Counted from the first letter of the stretch, positions 26,219 to 34,365 are shown. The stretch: 64,000 bases of DNA from Patescibacteria group bacterium UBA5738 (GCA_002419295.1 DIFW01000017.1:57660-121659); one strand, 5' to 3'. The notes: a model not told the origin generated them from the sequence alone. Numbers and translations: made by a program.

Positions 26219-27628
26219 TCAAGCCTCAATCAGCGGATCTGGGGCGGGCGGCAAAGTAAAAGAAAACGCGGTTCCTTCGTCTTTTTTGGAAACAAAGCCG
26301 ATACTGCCGCCGTGGGTTTCCACAATATTCTTCGCGATAAAAAGCCCCAGCCCGGTACCTTCGGTTTCCGCTTTGATCGCGTTGGCTCCGCGAAAATATT
26401 TGGTAAAAACCCGATTTTGCTGCTCTTCGGGAATGCCTATCCCGGTATCTTTCACCTCAAGAAAAACCATCCCCTCTTCTTCACCGAGAGTAACAAAAAT
26501 ATTGCCGCCGGCAGGCGTGTATTTCAACGCGTTTTCAATTAGATTTGAAATCACCAGCTTGATTTTTTCAAGGTCCACTTTCACCGGAGGAATAATCGGC
26601 GAAATTTTCTCAAAATTTAATTTCAATTTCTTTTGCCGGGCGATATCTTCATAATTCGCCATTAAGCCGGCGACAACCTCTTCCATATCCGCAATCGTCA
26701 AAGTGTAAAGATGGCGGCCTTCTTCAATACGCGTCACATTCAACAGATCATTGATCAAGTTGATCATCCTTTCGTTCGATTTGTATGTCTTGTCTAAAAA
26801 TTCTTCCTGCTCTTCGTTGATCGGTCCCAAATCGCCGTCCAAAATCATCCGCAGTGTCCATTTAATCGCCGAAATCGGCGTGCGCAACTGGTGTGCGGCG
26901 ATGGAAACAAATTCGGTTTTCATTTTTTCCACCATTTTTTCACGGCTGATATCATGCACGAGCAAAATCGTACCGATTTTTCCGGCGTGCCCGGCAACCT
27001 CCAAAACGCTTACTTCAAAAACATTTTTTTCATCCAAAAATAATTCTTTGCGCGAGATATTCGCCAAGCCGTCGCCCATCAGCTTTCCCAGCAATTTAAG
27101 CTTGGGCGCGCGAAAACATTCGGCAATGCTTTGCCCGGTCATATTTTTGCTTTCTATGCGGGTAATGCCAAAAAAAGATTCCATTCGGGGATTAATCAGC
27201 GCCAACCGGTCGTGATGGTCAAAAAACATCAGTCCGTCCGCCAGAGCGGTGATTATCGCCAAAGTTTTTTCCTTTTCTTCTTCGGCCCGGCGGCGCAAAT
27301 CTTCCATATCTTCAAGCATATTCATCAGCGCCATGCGGGAATTCTCCGATTCTTCCACTTTTTGCCGCAATTCTTGGGTGCGCGCCTTCACCTCCTCCTC
27401 CAACCCCGAAGCAAGGTCCCGCAACGCTTTTGTCTTCGCATTGACTCTTATTTCTAAAATATTTTTGGCTTCTTCCAATTGAGATTTGACCTCGTTGAGT
27501 TCGCGAATTTCATCGGCGCGGGAAGGCAAAACCGGCTCCGATTCGTTGCCGGAACCTTTCGCGCCGCTTGGGAACACCGCCTTTTCGGGGCGCGGAATAT
27601 TGTTTTTATCAATTAACGGCTGGTTCAT
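26219..27628 (-). CDS. soluble PAS histidine kinase
   Basis: A 469-aa kinase without membrane segments. Residues about 40-115 form a coiled coil (VKSQLEEAKNILEIRVNAKTKALRD). A PAS domain follows (about 120-240; LADGLMFFDHHDRLALINPRME). The HisKA H-box is FVSIAAHQLRTPISAIKW, with the phospho-accepting His near 255. The ATPase domain has N (LVISNLIENALKYT), G1 (VKDTGIGIPEEQ), F (YFRG) and G2 (GTGLGLFIAKNIV) boxes, all intact. Its start overlaps the upstream membrane-sensor gene by 20 nt, and two receivers follow. Confidence 0.94.
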   Translation of the reverse strand: MNQPLIDKNNIPRPEKAVFPSGAKGSGNESEPVLPSRADEIRELNEVKSQLEEAKNILEIRVNAKTKALRDLASGLEEEVKARTQELRQKVEESENSRMALMNMLEDMEDLRRRAEEEKEKTLAIITALADGLMFFDHHDRLALINPRMESFFGITRIESKNMTGQSIAECFRAPKLKLLGKLMGDGLANISRKELFLDEKNVFEVSVLEVAGHAGKIGTILLVHDISREKMVEKMKTEFVSIAAHQLRTPISAIKWTLRMILDGDLGPINEEQEEFLDKTYKSNERMINLINDLLNVTRIEEGRHLYTLTIADMEEVVAGLMANYEDIARQKKLKLNFEKISPIIPPVKVDLEKIKLVISNLIENALKYTPAGGNIFVTLGEEEGMVFLEVKDTGIGIPEEQQNRVFTKYFRGANAIKAETEGTGLGLFIAKNIVETHGGSIGFVSKKDEGTAFSFTLPPAPDPLIEA

Positions 27629-28850
27629 TTTGTTTTTTTTCTTTAACCATTGCCGCTTGCAATCGCGCTATCTCTTGTTTTAATTCCATCATTTTCAGTT
27701 CGCGGCCAACGGTAATTTTTTGGAAAATTTCCAAATCTTTGATTTTCGATTCAAGGTCTTTGGTGCGCTCCGCCACCCTGTCTTCCAAAGTTCGATTCAA
27801 TATCTCCAACTCTTTGGTGCGGGCGCTGACGCGCGCCTCCAAAGCCGCGTTCGCTTCTTCCAAATTGACTCTGGCATGCTCCAGCGCATGGGTTCTCTGC
27901 GCGACTTTTTGTTCCAGCGCTTCTTTTTCGCGATATTCTTGAACGGTGCTTTGCACCAAAACATAGCCAAAAACGCAAAAAAGGATAAAAAGCACGATTA
28001 AAAGCGCTTGTTGCCACAAAACCTCCACAAAAATAGGCATCACCAATAAACTCGCGCCCATCAATCCCACAAAAACTTCCACCAAAATAATCTTGATGCC
28101 GTACAATTTATCCCTTATCGCCCGATAAATCGCATACCCCAGAAAAACGGCAATAATATAATCCGCAAAAATCGCAAAAAAACCGATGTATCCCCAAAAT
28201 TCTCCGCGCGCCGCACCGATAATGTTAAACACCAGATTAAACAGCCCGAAAATCGCCGCCGGCAATAAAATTGCTTGAGCTTTTTGCCGATTTTGAAGAT
28301 CGGCAAAACGGCGGTTGCGCGACAATTCTCGAAAAGATAATGCCAGCGTCGCGGCGGCGGCAATCGCATATGGCCAAAAAAGAGGTCCGGCGGCAATCCA
28401 TGAAGCAACTGAAAAATTTTTGTCGAAAAACGATTCGGCGGCAATCAAAGGAGTGAAGGACGCGGCGAAGAAAAACGACCAAACCGCAATGTTGATATTG
28501 TTTTTGCGCCGCTGTTTTTTATCAAGAGGATTGGCCGCGGGAAAATTCAAAACAAAAGAATAAAACGCGGCGAAAAAAATCGCCAGCAGGGCATATATCC
28601 CCCGGAATACCCACAACGATGCGGCGGAAGCGATTTCCAAAGGAAAAATCACTCCGGATTGCGCGCTCAAGAAATCAAAATCAATCCAAAGTAAGACATA
28701 AAAAACCCCCGCCAGAAACAACCGTCCGGAACGAGTGCGCCAATTGGCCGCGTATGCCCATAGAATTAATTGCAATCCCGCGACATTGACCAGAAAAAAC
28801 AGCAACTTGCCGATCAGCGCGAAAATATTAATTATATTGATAAAATCCAT
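27609..28850 (-). CDS. multi-spanning membrane sensor with coiled-coil tail (kinase-less)
   Basis: A 413-aa protein with about eight membrane helices in residues 1-300, resembling the 7TM N-terminal module of some sensor kinases. A long coiled coil follows (about 305-405; VAQRTHALEHARVNLEEAN, LEARVSARTKELEILNRTLEDRVAERTKDLE). There is no HisKA or ATPase domain: the frame ends, and the soluble kinase gene begins 20 nt earlier in another frame. The tail resembles the kinase N-terminal coil, so the two products may join by coiled-coil pairing to make a split sensor kinase. Confidence 0.75.
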   Translation of the reverse strand: MDFINIINIFALIGKLLFFLVNVAGLQLILWAYAANWRTRSGRLFLAGVFYVLLWIDFDFLSAQSGVIFPLEIASAASLWVFRGIYALLAIFFAAFYSFVLNFPAANPLDKKQRRKNNINIAVWSFFFAASFTPLIAAESFFDKNFSVASWIAAGPLFWPYAIAAAATLALSFRELSRNRRFADLQNRQKAQAILLPAAIFGLFNLVFNIIGAARGEFWGYIGFFAIFADYIIAVFLGYAIYRAIRDKLYGIKIILVEVFVGLMGASLLVMPIFVEVLWQQALLIVLFILFCVFGYVLVQSTVQEYREKEALEQKVAQRTHALEHARVNLEEANAALEARVSARTKELEILNRTLEDRVAERTKDLESKIKDLEIFQKITVGRELKMMELKQEIARLQAAMVKEKKQNEPAVN

Positions 28851-28911
28851 CTTCGTTGAAGATATGCTTTTATAATATCATCAAACGCGTGCGGCGAAAA
28901 GAAACCATGGA

Positions 28912-29850
28912 TTAAAACAGCGTGCCGTTGCGTCCCGCGCCGTTTTGCGGCAAGCGCTTGGCAACGCCGGCGAGACCCAAATCCAAAAGCGCGGCGGCGG
29001 GCATTTTCCCCGCGAAATTTTTAAACGCGCATTTTTCCACCACCGCGCCCACGGGCGCATCGGCAACCATCAGCGCCAATTTTTGAAATTGCAAAATTTT
29101 TCCCCGGTTTTGCACAAGAATTTCTTTGATTTTTTCTCCGCGAGCGCGGTTTCCGAAGCAGAAAGGCTCCCGAGATTCTCTAATTTCGACAAACGCGTTT
29201 TCCAAACTGCCGCATTGTTTCAAAATTTCAACCGCCGCCTTGGGACCGATCCCCGGGGCTCCGGGAATATTGTCCGAAGCATCCCCCGCCAGCGCTTTTA
29301 ACGCCGGAATTTGCGCGGGCGCAACACCAAAGAATTCTTTCACCTTTGCCGCATCGTACATTACCGCGTTTTTTATGCCGCGGTTGACAATAAACGCTTT
29401 CACATTTTCACCCACCAATTGCAAACTATCGTAATCTCCGGTGAGAATATAAAAATCAATCGGTTCTTTTTCAGATTCCTTTTGCGCCGCCGCGATCACC
29501 GAGGCGATCAAATCATCGGCTTCAAATCCGGCAACAGCAAACGCCGCGATTCCCAAATCCGGCAACAAATTTTGAATGATCTTCAATTGCGACACCAAAT
29601 CGGGCGCGGTTGCCGGCCGCTGGGCCTTATAGCCGGCAAATTCTTTGTTGCGGAATGTTCCGCCTTTGGTGTCAAAACAAACCGCGAGATAAGCGGGAGA
29701 AAAATCCTCCACCGCGCGCAGAAGCGCCAGCATAAATCCATGCGCCGCGCCCACCGCCTGCCCCTTTTTATTGGTCAGCGGCGGCATCGCGTGAAACGCG
29801 CGGTGCGCCACGGAATTCCCGTCGATGACCACAAATGTCTTGTTTTTCAT
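28912..29850 (-). CDS. standalone 5'-3' exonuclease (PolA N-terminal domain type)
   Basis: Start at ATG 29850 (MKNKTFVVIDGNSVAHRAFHA). The 312-aa FEN-like nuclease has the PIN-type acidic residues in VIDGNS, AVCFDTKGGTFRNKEF, AGFEADDLIASVI and ILTGDYDSLQLV, and the helix-3-turn-helix GDASDNIPGAPGIGPKAAVEIL. It would remove RNA primers and process flaps. In many bacteria this is the N-terminal domain of DNA polymerase I; here the gene ends after it, with no polymerase domain in the window. Confidence 0.92.
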   Translation of the reverse strand: MKNKTFVVIDGNSVAHRAFHAMPPLTNKKGQAVGAAHGFMLALLRAVEDFSPAYLAVCFDTKGGTFRNKEFAGYKAQRPATAPDLVSQLKIIQNLLPDLGIAAFAVAGFEADDLIASVIAAAQKESEKEPIDFYILTGDYDSLQLVGENVKAFIVNRGIKNAVMYDAAKVKEFFGVAPAQIPALKALAGDASDNIPGAPGIGPKAAVEILKQCGSLENAFVEIRESREPFCFGNRARGEKIKEILVQNRGKILQFQKLALMVADAPVGAVVEKCAFKNFAGKMPAAALLDLGLAGVAKRLPQNGAGRNGTLF

Positions 29851-29860
29851 TGCTTTAATT

Positions 29861-30319
29861 TTAAAATTCCGCCAAAAGGCGGCGAGTTTTGGCGCCGGCG
29901 ATTTCAAAGCTTATCGCCCGCGCGCTTTGAGGTAAAAATTCCGCGGCGACTTGCGGCCACTCGATTGCGACGATATTATTTTTGTCGTTTAAAATCTTCT
30001 TAATGCCCAATAATTCCAGATCGTCTTCGGCGCCAAGCCGGTAAAAATCAATGTGATAAAAATTTTCACATCCATTGCCCGGCAGCGAATATTTTTTCAA
30101 AATCGTAAAAGTGGGACTGTTGATCGTTTCCTTGATCCCCAGACCGGCGGCGAACCCTTGGATAAAATTGGTTTTACCCGCGCCCAAATCTCCGAACAAC
30201 GCCAAAACGCGCGCCGCCGCGCCGGATTTTTCTCCCAGAATTTTTCGCGCCAACAATCTCCCCAGCCTTTTGGTTTGGCCGGGCGACTCGGAAATATAAA
30301 TTTGTTTTTTGTTTTTCAT
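29861..30319 (-). CDS. tsaE: tRNA threonylcarbamoyladenosine biosynthesis ATPase TsaE
   Basis: Start at ATG 30319 (MKNKKQIYISES). The 152-aa ATPase has P-loop GDLGAGKT (43-50), SPTFTILKKY and the HIDFYRLG and IEWPQ strands typical of TsaE. With TsaB and TsaD it makes t6A37 in tRNAs reading ANN codons. It lies 10 nt upstream of the exonuclease gene and diverges from pilB; the 69 nt between them should hold both promoters. Confidence 0.93.
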   Translation of the reverse strand: MKNKKQIYISESPGQTKRLGRLLARKILGEKSGAAARVLALFGDLGAGKTNFIQGFAAGLGIKETINSPTFTILKKYSLPGNGCENFYHIDFYRLGAEDDLELLGIKKILNDKNNIVAIEWPQVAAEFLPQSARAISFEIAGAKTRRLLAEF

Positions 30320-30326
30320 CGAAAAA

Positions 30327-30354
30327 TTGACTTTTGCGCGGGAGTGGGATAATT
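30327..30354 (+). promoter_or_regulatory. possible pilB promoter
   Basis: TTGACT (30330-30335) and GATAAT about 15 nt further on, giving a leader of about 30 nt. The spacing is short, so the call is tentative. Confidence 0.4.
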
Positions 30355-30388
30355 TGAATAAACCCCCGTTATCCATTCTGTCATATTT

Positions 30389-31717
30389 ATGGCCATAACT
30401 CAAAAAATAACTCAAAAAATCGTCCTGCCGCGAGAATTGATTGATTCAATGAAAACCGATCTGGTCGGACTGGAAGCGTTTCGCGCGAAAATTGAAGAAA
30501 TGTTGCGCGATCCGGAAAATACCGTCACTCAAATTATTGAAATAATTCTGGCGGGCGGCATTATTTTTGATTCTTCAGACATTCATATTGAGGGCCGGGA
30601 AAACGACGCCAAATTGAGAATGCGCTTGGACGGCGTTTTGCAGGATGTGATCTTATTTGACAAAAAAAACTACGACGCGCTAATCTCGCGCGTAAAATTA
30701 CTTTCGGAAATGAAGCTTAATGTGAGCAACCGCCCCCAAGACGGCCGTTTTTCCATCGCCGCCGGGGACAATTCCGTGGAAATCCGCGCGTCAATTCTCC
30801 CCACCGAGCATGGCGATTCGGTAGTGATGAGAATTTTAAATCCCAAAAATCTGATCAATCTGGAAGAAGCCGGATTGCGCAAAGACCTTTATGAGATGTT
30901 TCTGGAACAGATTGGACGGCCCAACGGCATGGTTATCGTCACCGGACCCACCGGATCGGGCAAGACCACCACGCTGTACGCATTTTTAAAAAAATTGCAA
31001 AGCCCGGAGGTGAAAATTGTGACCATCGAAGATCCAATTGAATATCATTTGGAAGGCATTTCCCAAACCCAAGCGGAGCCCGACAAAGGATATGATTTTG
31101 TTTCCGGATTGCGCGCTATCGTGCGCCAAGACCCGGATGTTATTCTGGTAGGTGAAATCCGCGATTTGGAAACCGTGGATATCGCCCTGCAAGCCGCGCT
31201 CACCGGCCATTTGGTATTCTCGACCCTGCATACCAACGACGCGGTCGGAGCAATCCCCCGCCTGATCAGCTTGGGCGCCAAGCCGTTTAACATCGGTCCG
31301 GCGATCAATATGGCCATTGCCCAGCGCCTGGTCCGGCGCGTATGCCCCGAATGCGCAGTAATGGAATCCCCCTCCGAAGCGGAACTGGCGGAAATCAAGG
31401 ATGGCTTGTCCGCCGTTATTTCGGAATTGGCCAAAAAGGGGATAGAAATTCCCGTGCTGGACGAAAACTTCAAAATCCCCCGCGCCAAAGGGTGCAAAAA
31501 ATGCGCCGATACCGGCTATCGCGGAAGAATCAGCATTTATGAAGCGTTTAAAGTGGATGATGAAATCCAATCCTATGTTTTGGGATCGCCCACCGTCCCC
31601 GGCATAAAAGAAATCGTGAAAAAGAAGGGAATGCTCACGCTCTATCAAGACGGACTGATTAAAATCGCGCAAGGCATCACCACATTGGATGAATTAAAAA
31701 GAGTGGCTGAAAAATAA
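30389..31717 (+). CDS. pilB: type IV pilus/type II secretion assembly ATPase PilB-like
   Basis: A 442-aa GspE/PilB-family hexameric ATPase. Walker A is GPTGSGKTTT (about residue 190), the Asp box is IVTIEDPIEYH, Walker B is ILVGEIRDLETVDIA, and the His box is GHLVFSTLHTNDA. A tetracysteine zinc motif is present (CPECA and CKKCADTGYRGR). It powers pilin polymerisation at the inner face of the membrane. It lacks the long N-terminal domain of GspE/PilB (about 560 aa). The prepilins at 2.8-5.5 kb are candidate substrates. Confidence 0.93.
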   Translation: MAITQKITQKIVLPRELIDSMKTDLVGLEAFRAKIEEMLRDPENTVTQIIEIILAGGIIFDSSDIHIEGRENDAKLRMRLDGVLQDVILFDKKNYDALISRVKLLSEMKLNVSNRPQDGRFSIAAGDNSVEIRASILPTEHGDSVVMRILNPKNLINLEEAGLRKDLYEMFLEQIGRPNGMVIVTGPTGSGKTTTLYAFLKKLQSPEVKIVTIEDPIEYHLEGISQTQAEPDKGYDFVSGLRAIVRQDPDVILVGEIRDLETVDIALQAALTGHLVFSTLHTNDAVGAIPRLISLGAKPFNIGPAINMAIAQRLVRRVCPECAVMESPSEAELAEIKDGLSAVISELAKKGIEIPVLDENFKIPRAKGCKKCADTGYRGRISIYEAFKVDDEIQSYVLGSPTVPGIKEIVKKKGMLTLYQDGLIKIAQGITTLDELKRVAEK

Positions 31718-31866
31718 TGGAAAATTTAAATATCAAAATGGAAAATTTTGGAGTTAAAATTTAGCTTTACCAAATTTTAACGATATATAATATCCTTAAT
31801 TTTAATTTTTCCCGCCAAAGGACGGATGCGCCTCGTGCGTAGATTTTTACATTTTAAATTTCAATT
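31718..31866. other. AT-rich intergenic stretch
   Basis: No gene is seen here. It starts with AATATCAAAATGGAAAAT, which also occurs near 10306-10327, another site next to a dispersed hairpin repeat. The rest is simple AT-rich sequence up to the repeat at 31812. Confidence 0.5.
31812..31848. repeat. dispersed hairpin repeat, copy B
   Basis: CCGCCAAAGGACGGATGCGC is identical to copy A over its first 20+ nt. It is followed by CTCGTGCGTA, which pairs with TGCGC with one G-T wobble, and by GATTTTTACATTTT. Confidence 0.7.
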
Positions 31867-32034
31867 AAAAAATCCCGGGATCGGGAGTCAAATTGGTTCT
31901 GCGCCCAATTTTTAGAATTTCCCGAGGTATACCCCAGCCGCAGCCAGGATACCCATCGTAAAAAATTCCAGACTCCCAATCTCGAGATTCTCGTTTTTGC
32001 CGTTGCTCTCGCAAAACGGCGCGTTTTCTATTAC
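31867..32034 (-). ncRNA. candidate structured small RNA (about 168 nt)
   Basis: The minus strand has a perfect promoter (TTGACA-N17-TATAAT) and ends in a stem followed by six T. A 17-bp stem (31971-31987 with 31873-31889, three G-U pairs) encloses two hairpins: AAATTGG/CCAATTT (31890-31911) and GAATTT with GGTAT/ATACC inside AAATTC (31915-31968). The 5' part folds into GCCGTT/AACGGC with an inner GC-GAGA-GC tetraloop (31999-32020). No known family is recognised; it lacks SRP, tmRNA and RNase P signatures. A 50-codon TTG-started frame also runs through it, but the structure argues for RNA. Confidence 0.7.
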
Positions 32035-32040
32035 CTGTGC

Positions 32041-32069
32041 ATTATAGTATATTTGGTTTTTCTTGTCAA
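32041..32069 (-). promoter_or_regulatory. consensus promoter of the candidate small RNA
   Basis: On the minus strand TTGACA (32064-32069), exact 17-nt spacer, TATAAT (32041-32046). It is the only perfect-consensus promoter found in the window. Confidence 0.85.
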
Positions 32070-32103
32070 GCCCCCATTACAAAAATCACGGAACAAGAAA
32101 GAG

Positions 32104-32130
32104 TTGACTAAACAGGGTTTTTGGTATAGT
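32104..32130 (+). promoter_or_regulatory. possible yebC promoter
   Basis: TTGACT (32104-32109) and TATAGT (32125-32130), spacer 15 nt. It would give a leader of about 135 nt, in which nothing else is recognised. It diverges from the small RNA promoter. Confidence 0.45.
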
Positions 32131-32270
32131 GTGAAAGCACAGGACGCAAAAGATGATTTTGCGATGATTTTTTGTGTCGAATTAACAAATTAAAGTCCGA
32201 CTGCCGGAATTTGAACGCCCGAGATCATCGTTTCAAATTTTGCGCTTCGCGCTTTGAGCTTATCATTTCA

Positions 32271-33005
32271 ATGTCAGGACATTCTCACGCCAAAACCATC
32301 GCCCATGCCAAAGGCATCGCCGACCAAAAACGCGGCGCCGCGTTTTCCAAAATGGTGCGCCTCATCACCGTCGCCGTAAAAGACGGCGGCGCCAATCCCG
32401 AAACCAACGCCCGCCTGCGCATGGCGCTGGACCAAGCCAAGGGTATTAATATGCCCAAGGACAACATTGAACGCGCGATCGCCCGCGCCACCGGCGCCGG
32501 CGAGGGGCAAATATTTTCGGAATTTTTGTTCGAAGGTTACGGCCCCGGCAATGTCGCGCTTTTAATTGAAGGAATCACCGACAACAAGAACCGCGCCGTT
32601 AACGATGTGAAAACCATTCTAAACCAAAACAACGGCAAGATTGTGGGCGAAGGCGCCATCCGCTGGATGTTTGAGCGCAAAGGAATGGTAATTGTCAAAG
32701 TGGAAGACCAAGCGTCGGAAAAACAAACCAAAGAAAATTTGGAAATGGAAGCGATTGAAGCCGGCGCCGAAGATATTTATTGGTTTGAAAATGTCTTGGA
32801 AATACGCACCGCGCCCGAAAACGCCGAAGCGGTGAAAAAGGCGCTGGAAGGAAAAGGCGTCAAGGTGGAGTCATTTTCCCTGTCGTGGCTACCCAAAGAA
32901 GAAATTGAAGGCGACGAAAAAATTAAGGAGCAAAACGAAAAACTGATAGAAAAATTAACCGACAACGATTCGGTACAGGAAGTCTATTCCAATTTAAAAG
33001 ATTAA
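32271..33005 (+). CDS. yebC: YebC/PmpR family protein
   Basis: Start at ATG 32271 (MSGHSHAKTIAHAKGIAD), which matches the family N-terminus; upstream in-frame Met is in the leader. 244 aa, normal length. It has the family pattern KRGAAFSKMVRLITVAVKDGGANPETN, MPKDNIERAI, FEGYGPGNVALLIEGITDNKNR and GAIRWMFERKGMVIV. The family has been described both as transcriptional regulators and as factors that relieve ribosome stalling at proline-rich sites; which applies here is unknown. Confidence 0.95.
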   Translation: MSGHSHAKTIAHAKGIADQKRGAAFSKMVRLITVAVKDGGANPETNARLRMALDQAKGINMPKDNIERAIARATGAGEGQIFSEFLFEGYGPGNVALLIEGITDNKNRAVNDVKTILNQNNGKIVGEGAIRWMFERKGMVIVKVEDQASEKQTKENLEMEAIEAGAEDIYWFENVLEIRTAPENAEAVKKALEGKGVKVESFSLSWLPKEEIEGDEKIKEQNEKLIEKLTDNDSVQEVYSNLKD

Positions 33006-33054
33006 AAATAAACATTGAGCTTAACCCTTATTAAGCTTTGACAAAAAACATCAA

Positions 33055-33081
33055 AAAGCTCCGCGCTAGCGGAGTTTTTTT
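33055..33081 (+). terminator. yebC terminator
   Basis: CTCCGC-GCTA-GCGGAG (33059-33074) flanked by AAAAAG and TTTTTTT. Confidence 0.85.
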
Positions 33082-33206
33082 GGTATTTGCATTTTTCTAT
33101 GCAATCGCCCACATTTGATTAACCGCAAAGGGCGCGCACCCACAGATGCAAATCAAAATTGAGGTTGTTGAGGTTTGACCTCAACACAAGATAAAAAATA
33201 GCAGAG

Positions 33207-33479
33207 TTAAAGTTGCGATACTATTCGCAAATACTCTGCTACGATAATACTTTGCAATAACTGCGGAGTTATTCCGAAATTGCTTGCAAAAGAAACGAAC
33301 ACTGGATCATTCAACCTGTGTGCGGCAGTAATTTGGGGCAAGGTATAATTAACAAAACCTGCCCCGCATGTAGTAACCACCAAGCAACTACTTTTATCGG
33401 GGCTTATCACATATTCAATGCTATTTTCCCCACCATCCGCATTAGTAAAGGTGGTAATATCTACTACTACTTTTACCAT
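33207..33479 (-). CDS. hypothetical protein
   Basis: A 90-aa frame from ATG 33479 (MVKVVVDITTFTNADGGE) to ISQL-like end. Longer starts at 33515 or 33599 are possible. A promoter (TTGACA-N17-CAAAAT, 33495-33523) favours the 33479 start. The sequence is protein-like, with NSIEYVISPDKSSCLVVTTCGAGFVNYTL and ITPQLLQSIIVAEYLRIVSQ. No family recognised. The codon choice is more AT-rich than in the neighbours. It lies alone between the yebC terminator and ruvC. Confidence 0.5.
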   Translation of the reverse strand: MVKVVVDITTFTNADGGENSIEYVISPDKSSCLVVTTCGAGFVNYTLPQITAAHRLNDPVFVSFASNFGITPQLLQSIIVAEYLRIVSQL

Positions 33480-33589
33480 CAAATCACCATAATAATTTTG
33501 CCATATTTTTAACATTTTGTCAAGATGGCTATCTGTGCGGCGCAAGCGTATAATGAATAATAAAATCAAAATACGAATTTCAGTTTGCA

Positions 33590-33627
33590 GGGGTCGCACC
33601 CCTGCGATTACGCAGGGGAACGACCCC
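33590..33627. repeat. long nested inverted repeat upstream of ruvC
   Basis: GGGGTCG-CA-CCCCTGC-GATTAC-GCAGGGG-AA-CGACCCC. The two 7-bp arms stack with only a CA/AA mismatch between them. It lies 16 nt before the ruvC ATG and could form a cruciform or a leader hairpin. Confidence 0.75.
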
Positions 33628-33643
33628 CAAAATTCAATAATTT

Positions 33644-34129
33644 ATGATAATTTTAGGTATTGACCCCGGGTTGGCAACCACCGGATTTGGGGTGGTATGT
33701 CCCATTAAAACCGGCGCGTCCAAACTCAAGTGCGTGGGATATGGCACGATTGATACCGCGCCGGATATGATTTTGCCCGAGCGGTTGAAAAAGATACACA
33801 ATGATTTGGGCCGGGTGATCACGCAATACCAACCCAAGGCTTTGGTGATGGAAAATGTTTTCTTTTTCAAGAACGCCAAAACCATTGTGCCGGTTTGCCA
33901 GGCCCAAGGAGTTATTTTGCTCGCCGCGGCCAAAAAGGGCCTGCCGGTTTACCGCTACACCCCCATCGAAGTCAAAATGACCATCACCGGGTTTGTGAAA
34001 AGCGACAAAAAAGATGTTCAATGCGAAATTCGCAAAATCTTGCGGCTGGAAGAAATTCCCAAGCCCGACGACGCGGCCGACGCGCTCTCAATCGCGGCGA
34101 CATATCTTATTCGCAGTTTAAATTTGTAA
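33644..34129 (+). CDS. ruvC: crossover junction endodeoxyribonuclease RuvC
   Basis: A 161-aa Holliday junction resolvase. The catalytic acids are present: D7 (GIDPG), E70 (VMENVFFF), D143 and D146 (PDDAADALS). The family strand YTPIEVKMTITGFVKSDKKDVQ is intact. It cuts four-way junctions with RuvAB, which are not in this window. Normal length. Confidence 0.96.
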   Translation: MIILGIDPGLATTGFGVVCPIKTGASKLKCVGYGTIDTAPDMILPERLKKIHNDLGRVITQYQPKALVMENVFFFKNAKTIVPVCQAQGVILLAAAKKGLPVYRYTPIEVKMTITGFVKSDKKDVQCEIRKILRLEEIPKPDDAADALSIAATYLIRSLNL

Positions 34130-34168
34130 ATTTAAACTGCGATTTTCAATTTATCAAAACAAAAAACC

Positions 34169-34196
34169 GTTGAAATCAAATTTCAACAGCTTTTTC
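34169..34196 (+). terminator. possible ruvC terminator
   Basis: GTTGAAAT-CAA-ATTTCAAC followed by AGCTTTTT. Perfect 8-bp but AT-rich stem. Confidence 0.5.
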
Positions 34197-34225
34197 AATG
34201 GGTTTCCAACAGATTTATCAATATG

Positions 34226-34234
34226 TTATCCACA
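34226..34234 (+). promoter_or_regulatory. isolated DnaA box
   Basis: TTATCCACA, a perfect match to the DnaA box consensus, 6 nt left of the long inverted repeat between ruvC and tyrS. It is about 4.5 kb from the main cluster of boxes. Confidence 0.5.
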
Positions 34235-34239
34235 ACTCG

Positions 34240-34351
34240 CAAAATTCAATAAAATGTTTTTGCGGAACCCTGCGAGCGCGACGGCGCGAACACGAGGAAT
34301 TTTTCTGCAGAAAAATATCCGTGTTCCGCAAAAACATTTTATTGAATTTTG
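34240..34351. repeat. 29-bp perfect inverted repeat with palindromic core
   Basis: The arms 34240-34268 and 34323-34351 are perfect inverted copies (starting CAAAATTCAATAAAATGTTT). The 54-nt interval holds a second inverted repeat, GAACACG with CGTGTTC, around a palindrome ATTTTTCTGCAGAAAAAT. The element lies between the convergent ruvC and tyrS genes, and its right arm ends 14 nt from the tyrS stop. It may be a mobile-element remnant, a bidirectional terminator or a protein-binding site. Confidence 0.85.
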
Positions 34352-34365
34352 CACCGCCGAACAAC

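Noticed and set aside
31867..32034. 50-codon TTG-started protein gene on the minus strand
   Set aside because: No ribosome site; the whole segment is accounted for by pairing between promoter and terminator. It is kept only as an alternative.
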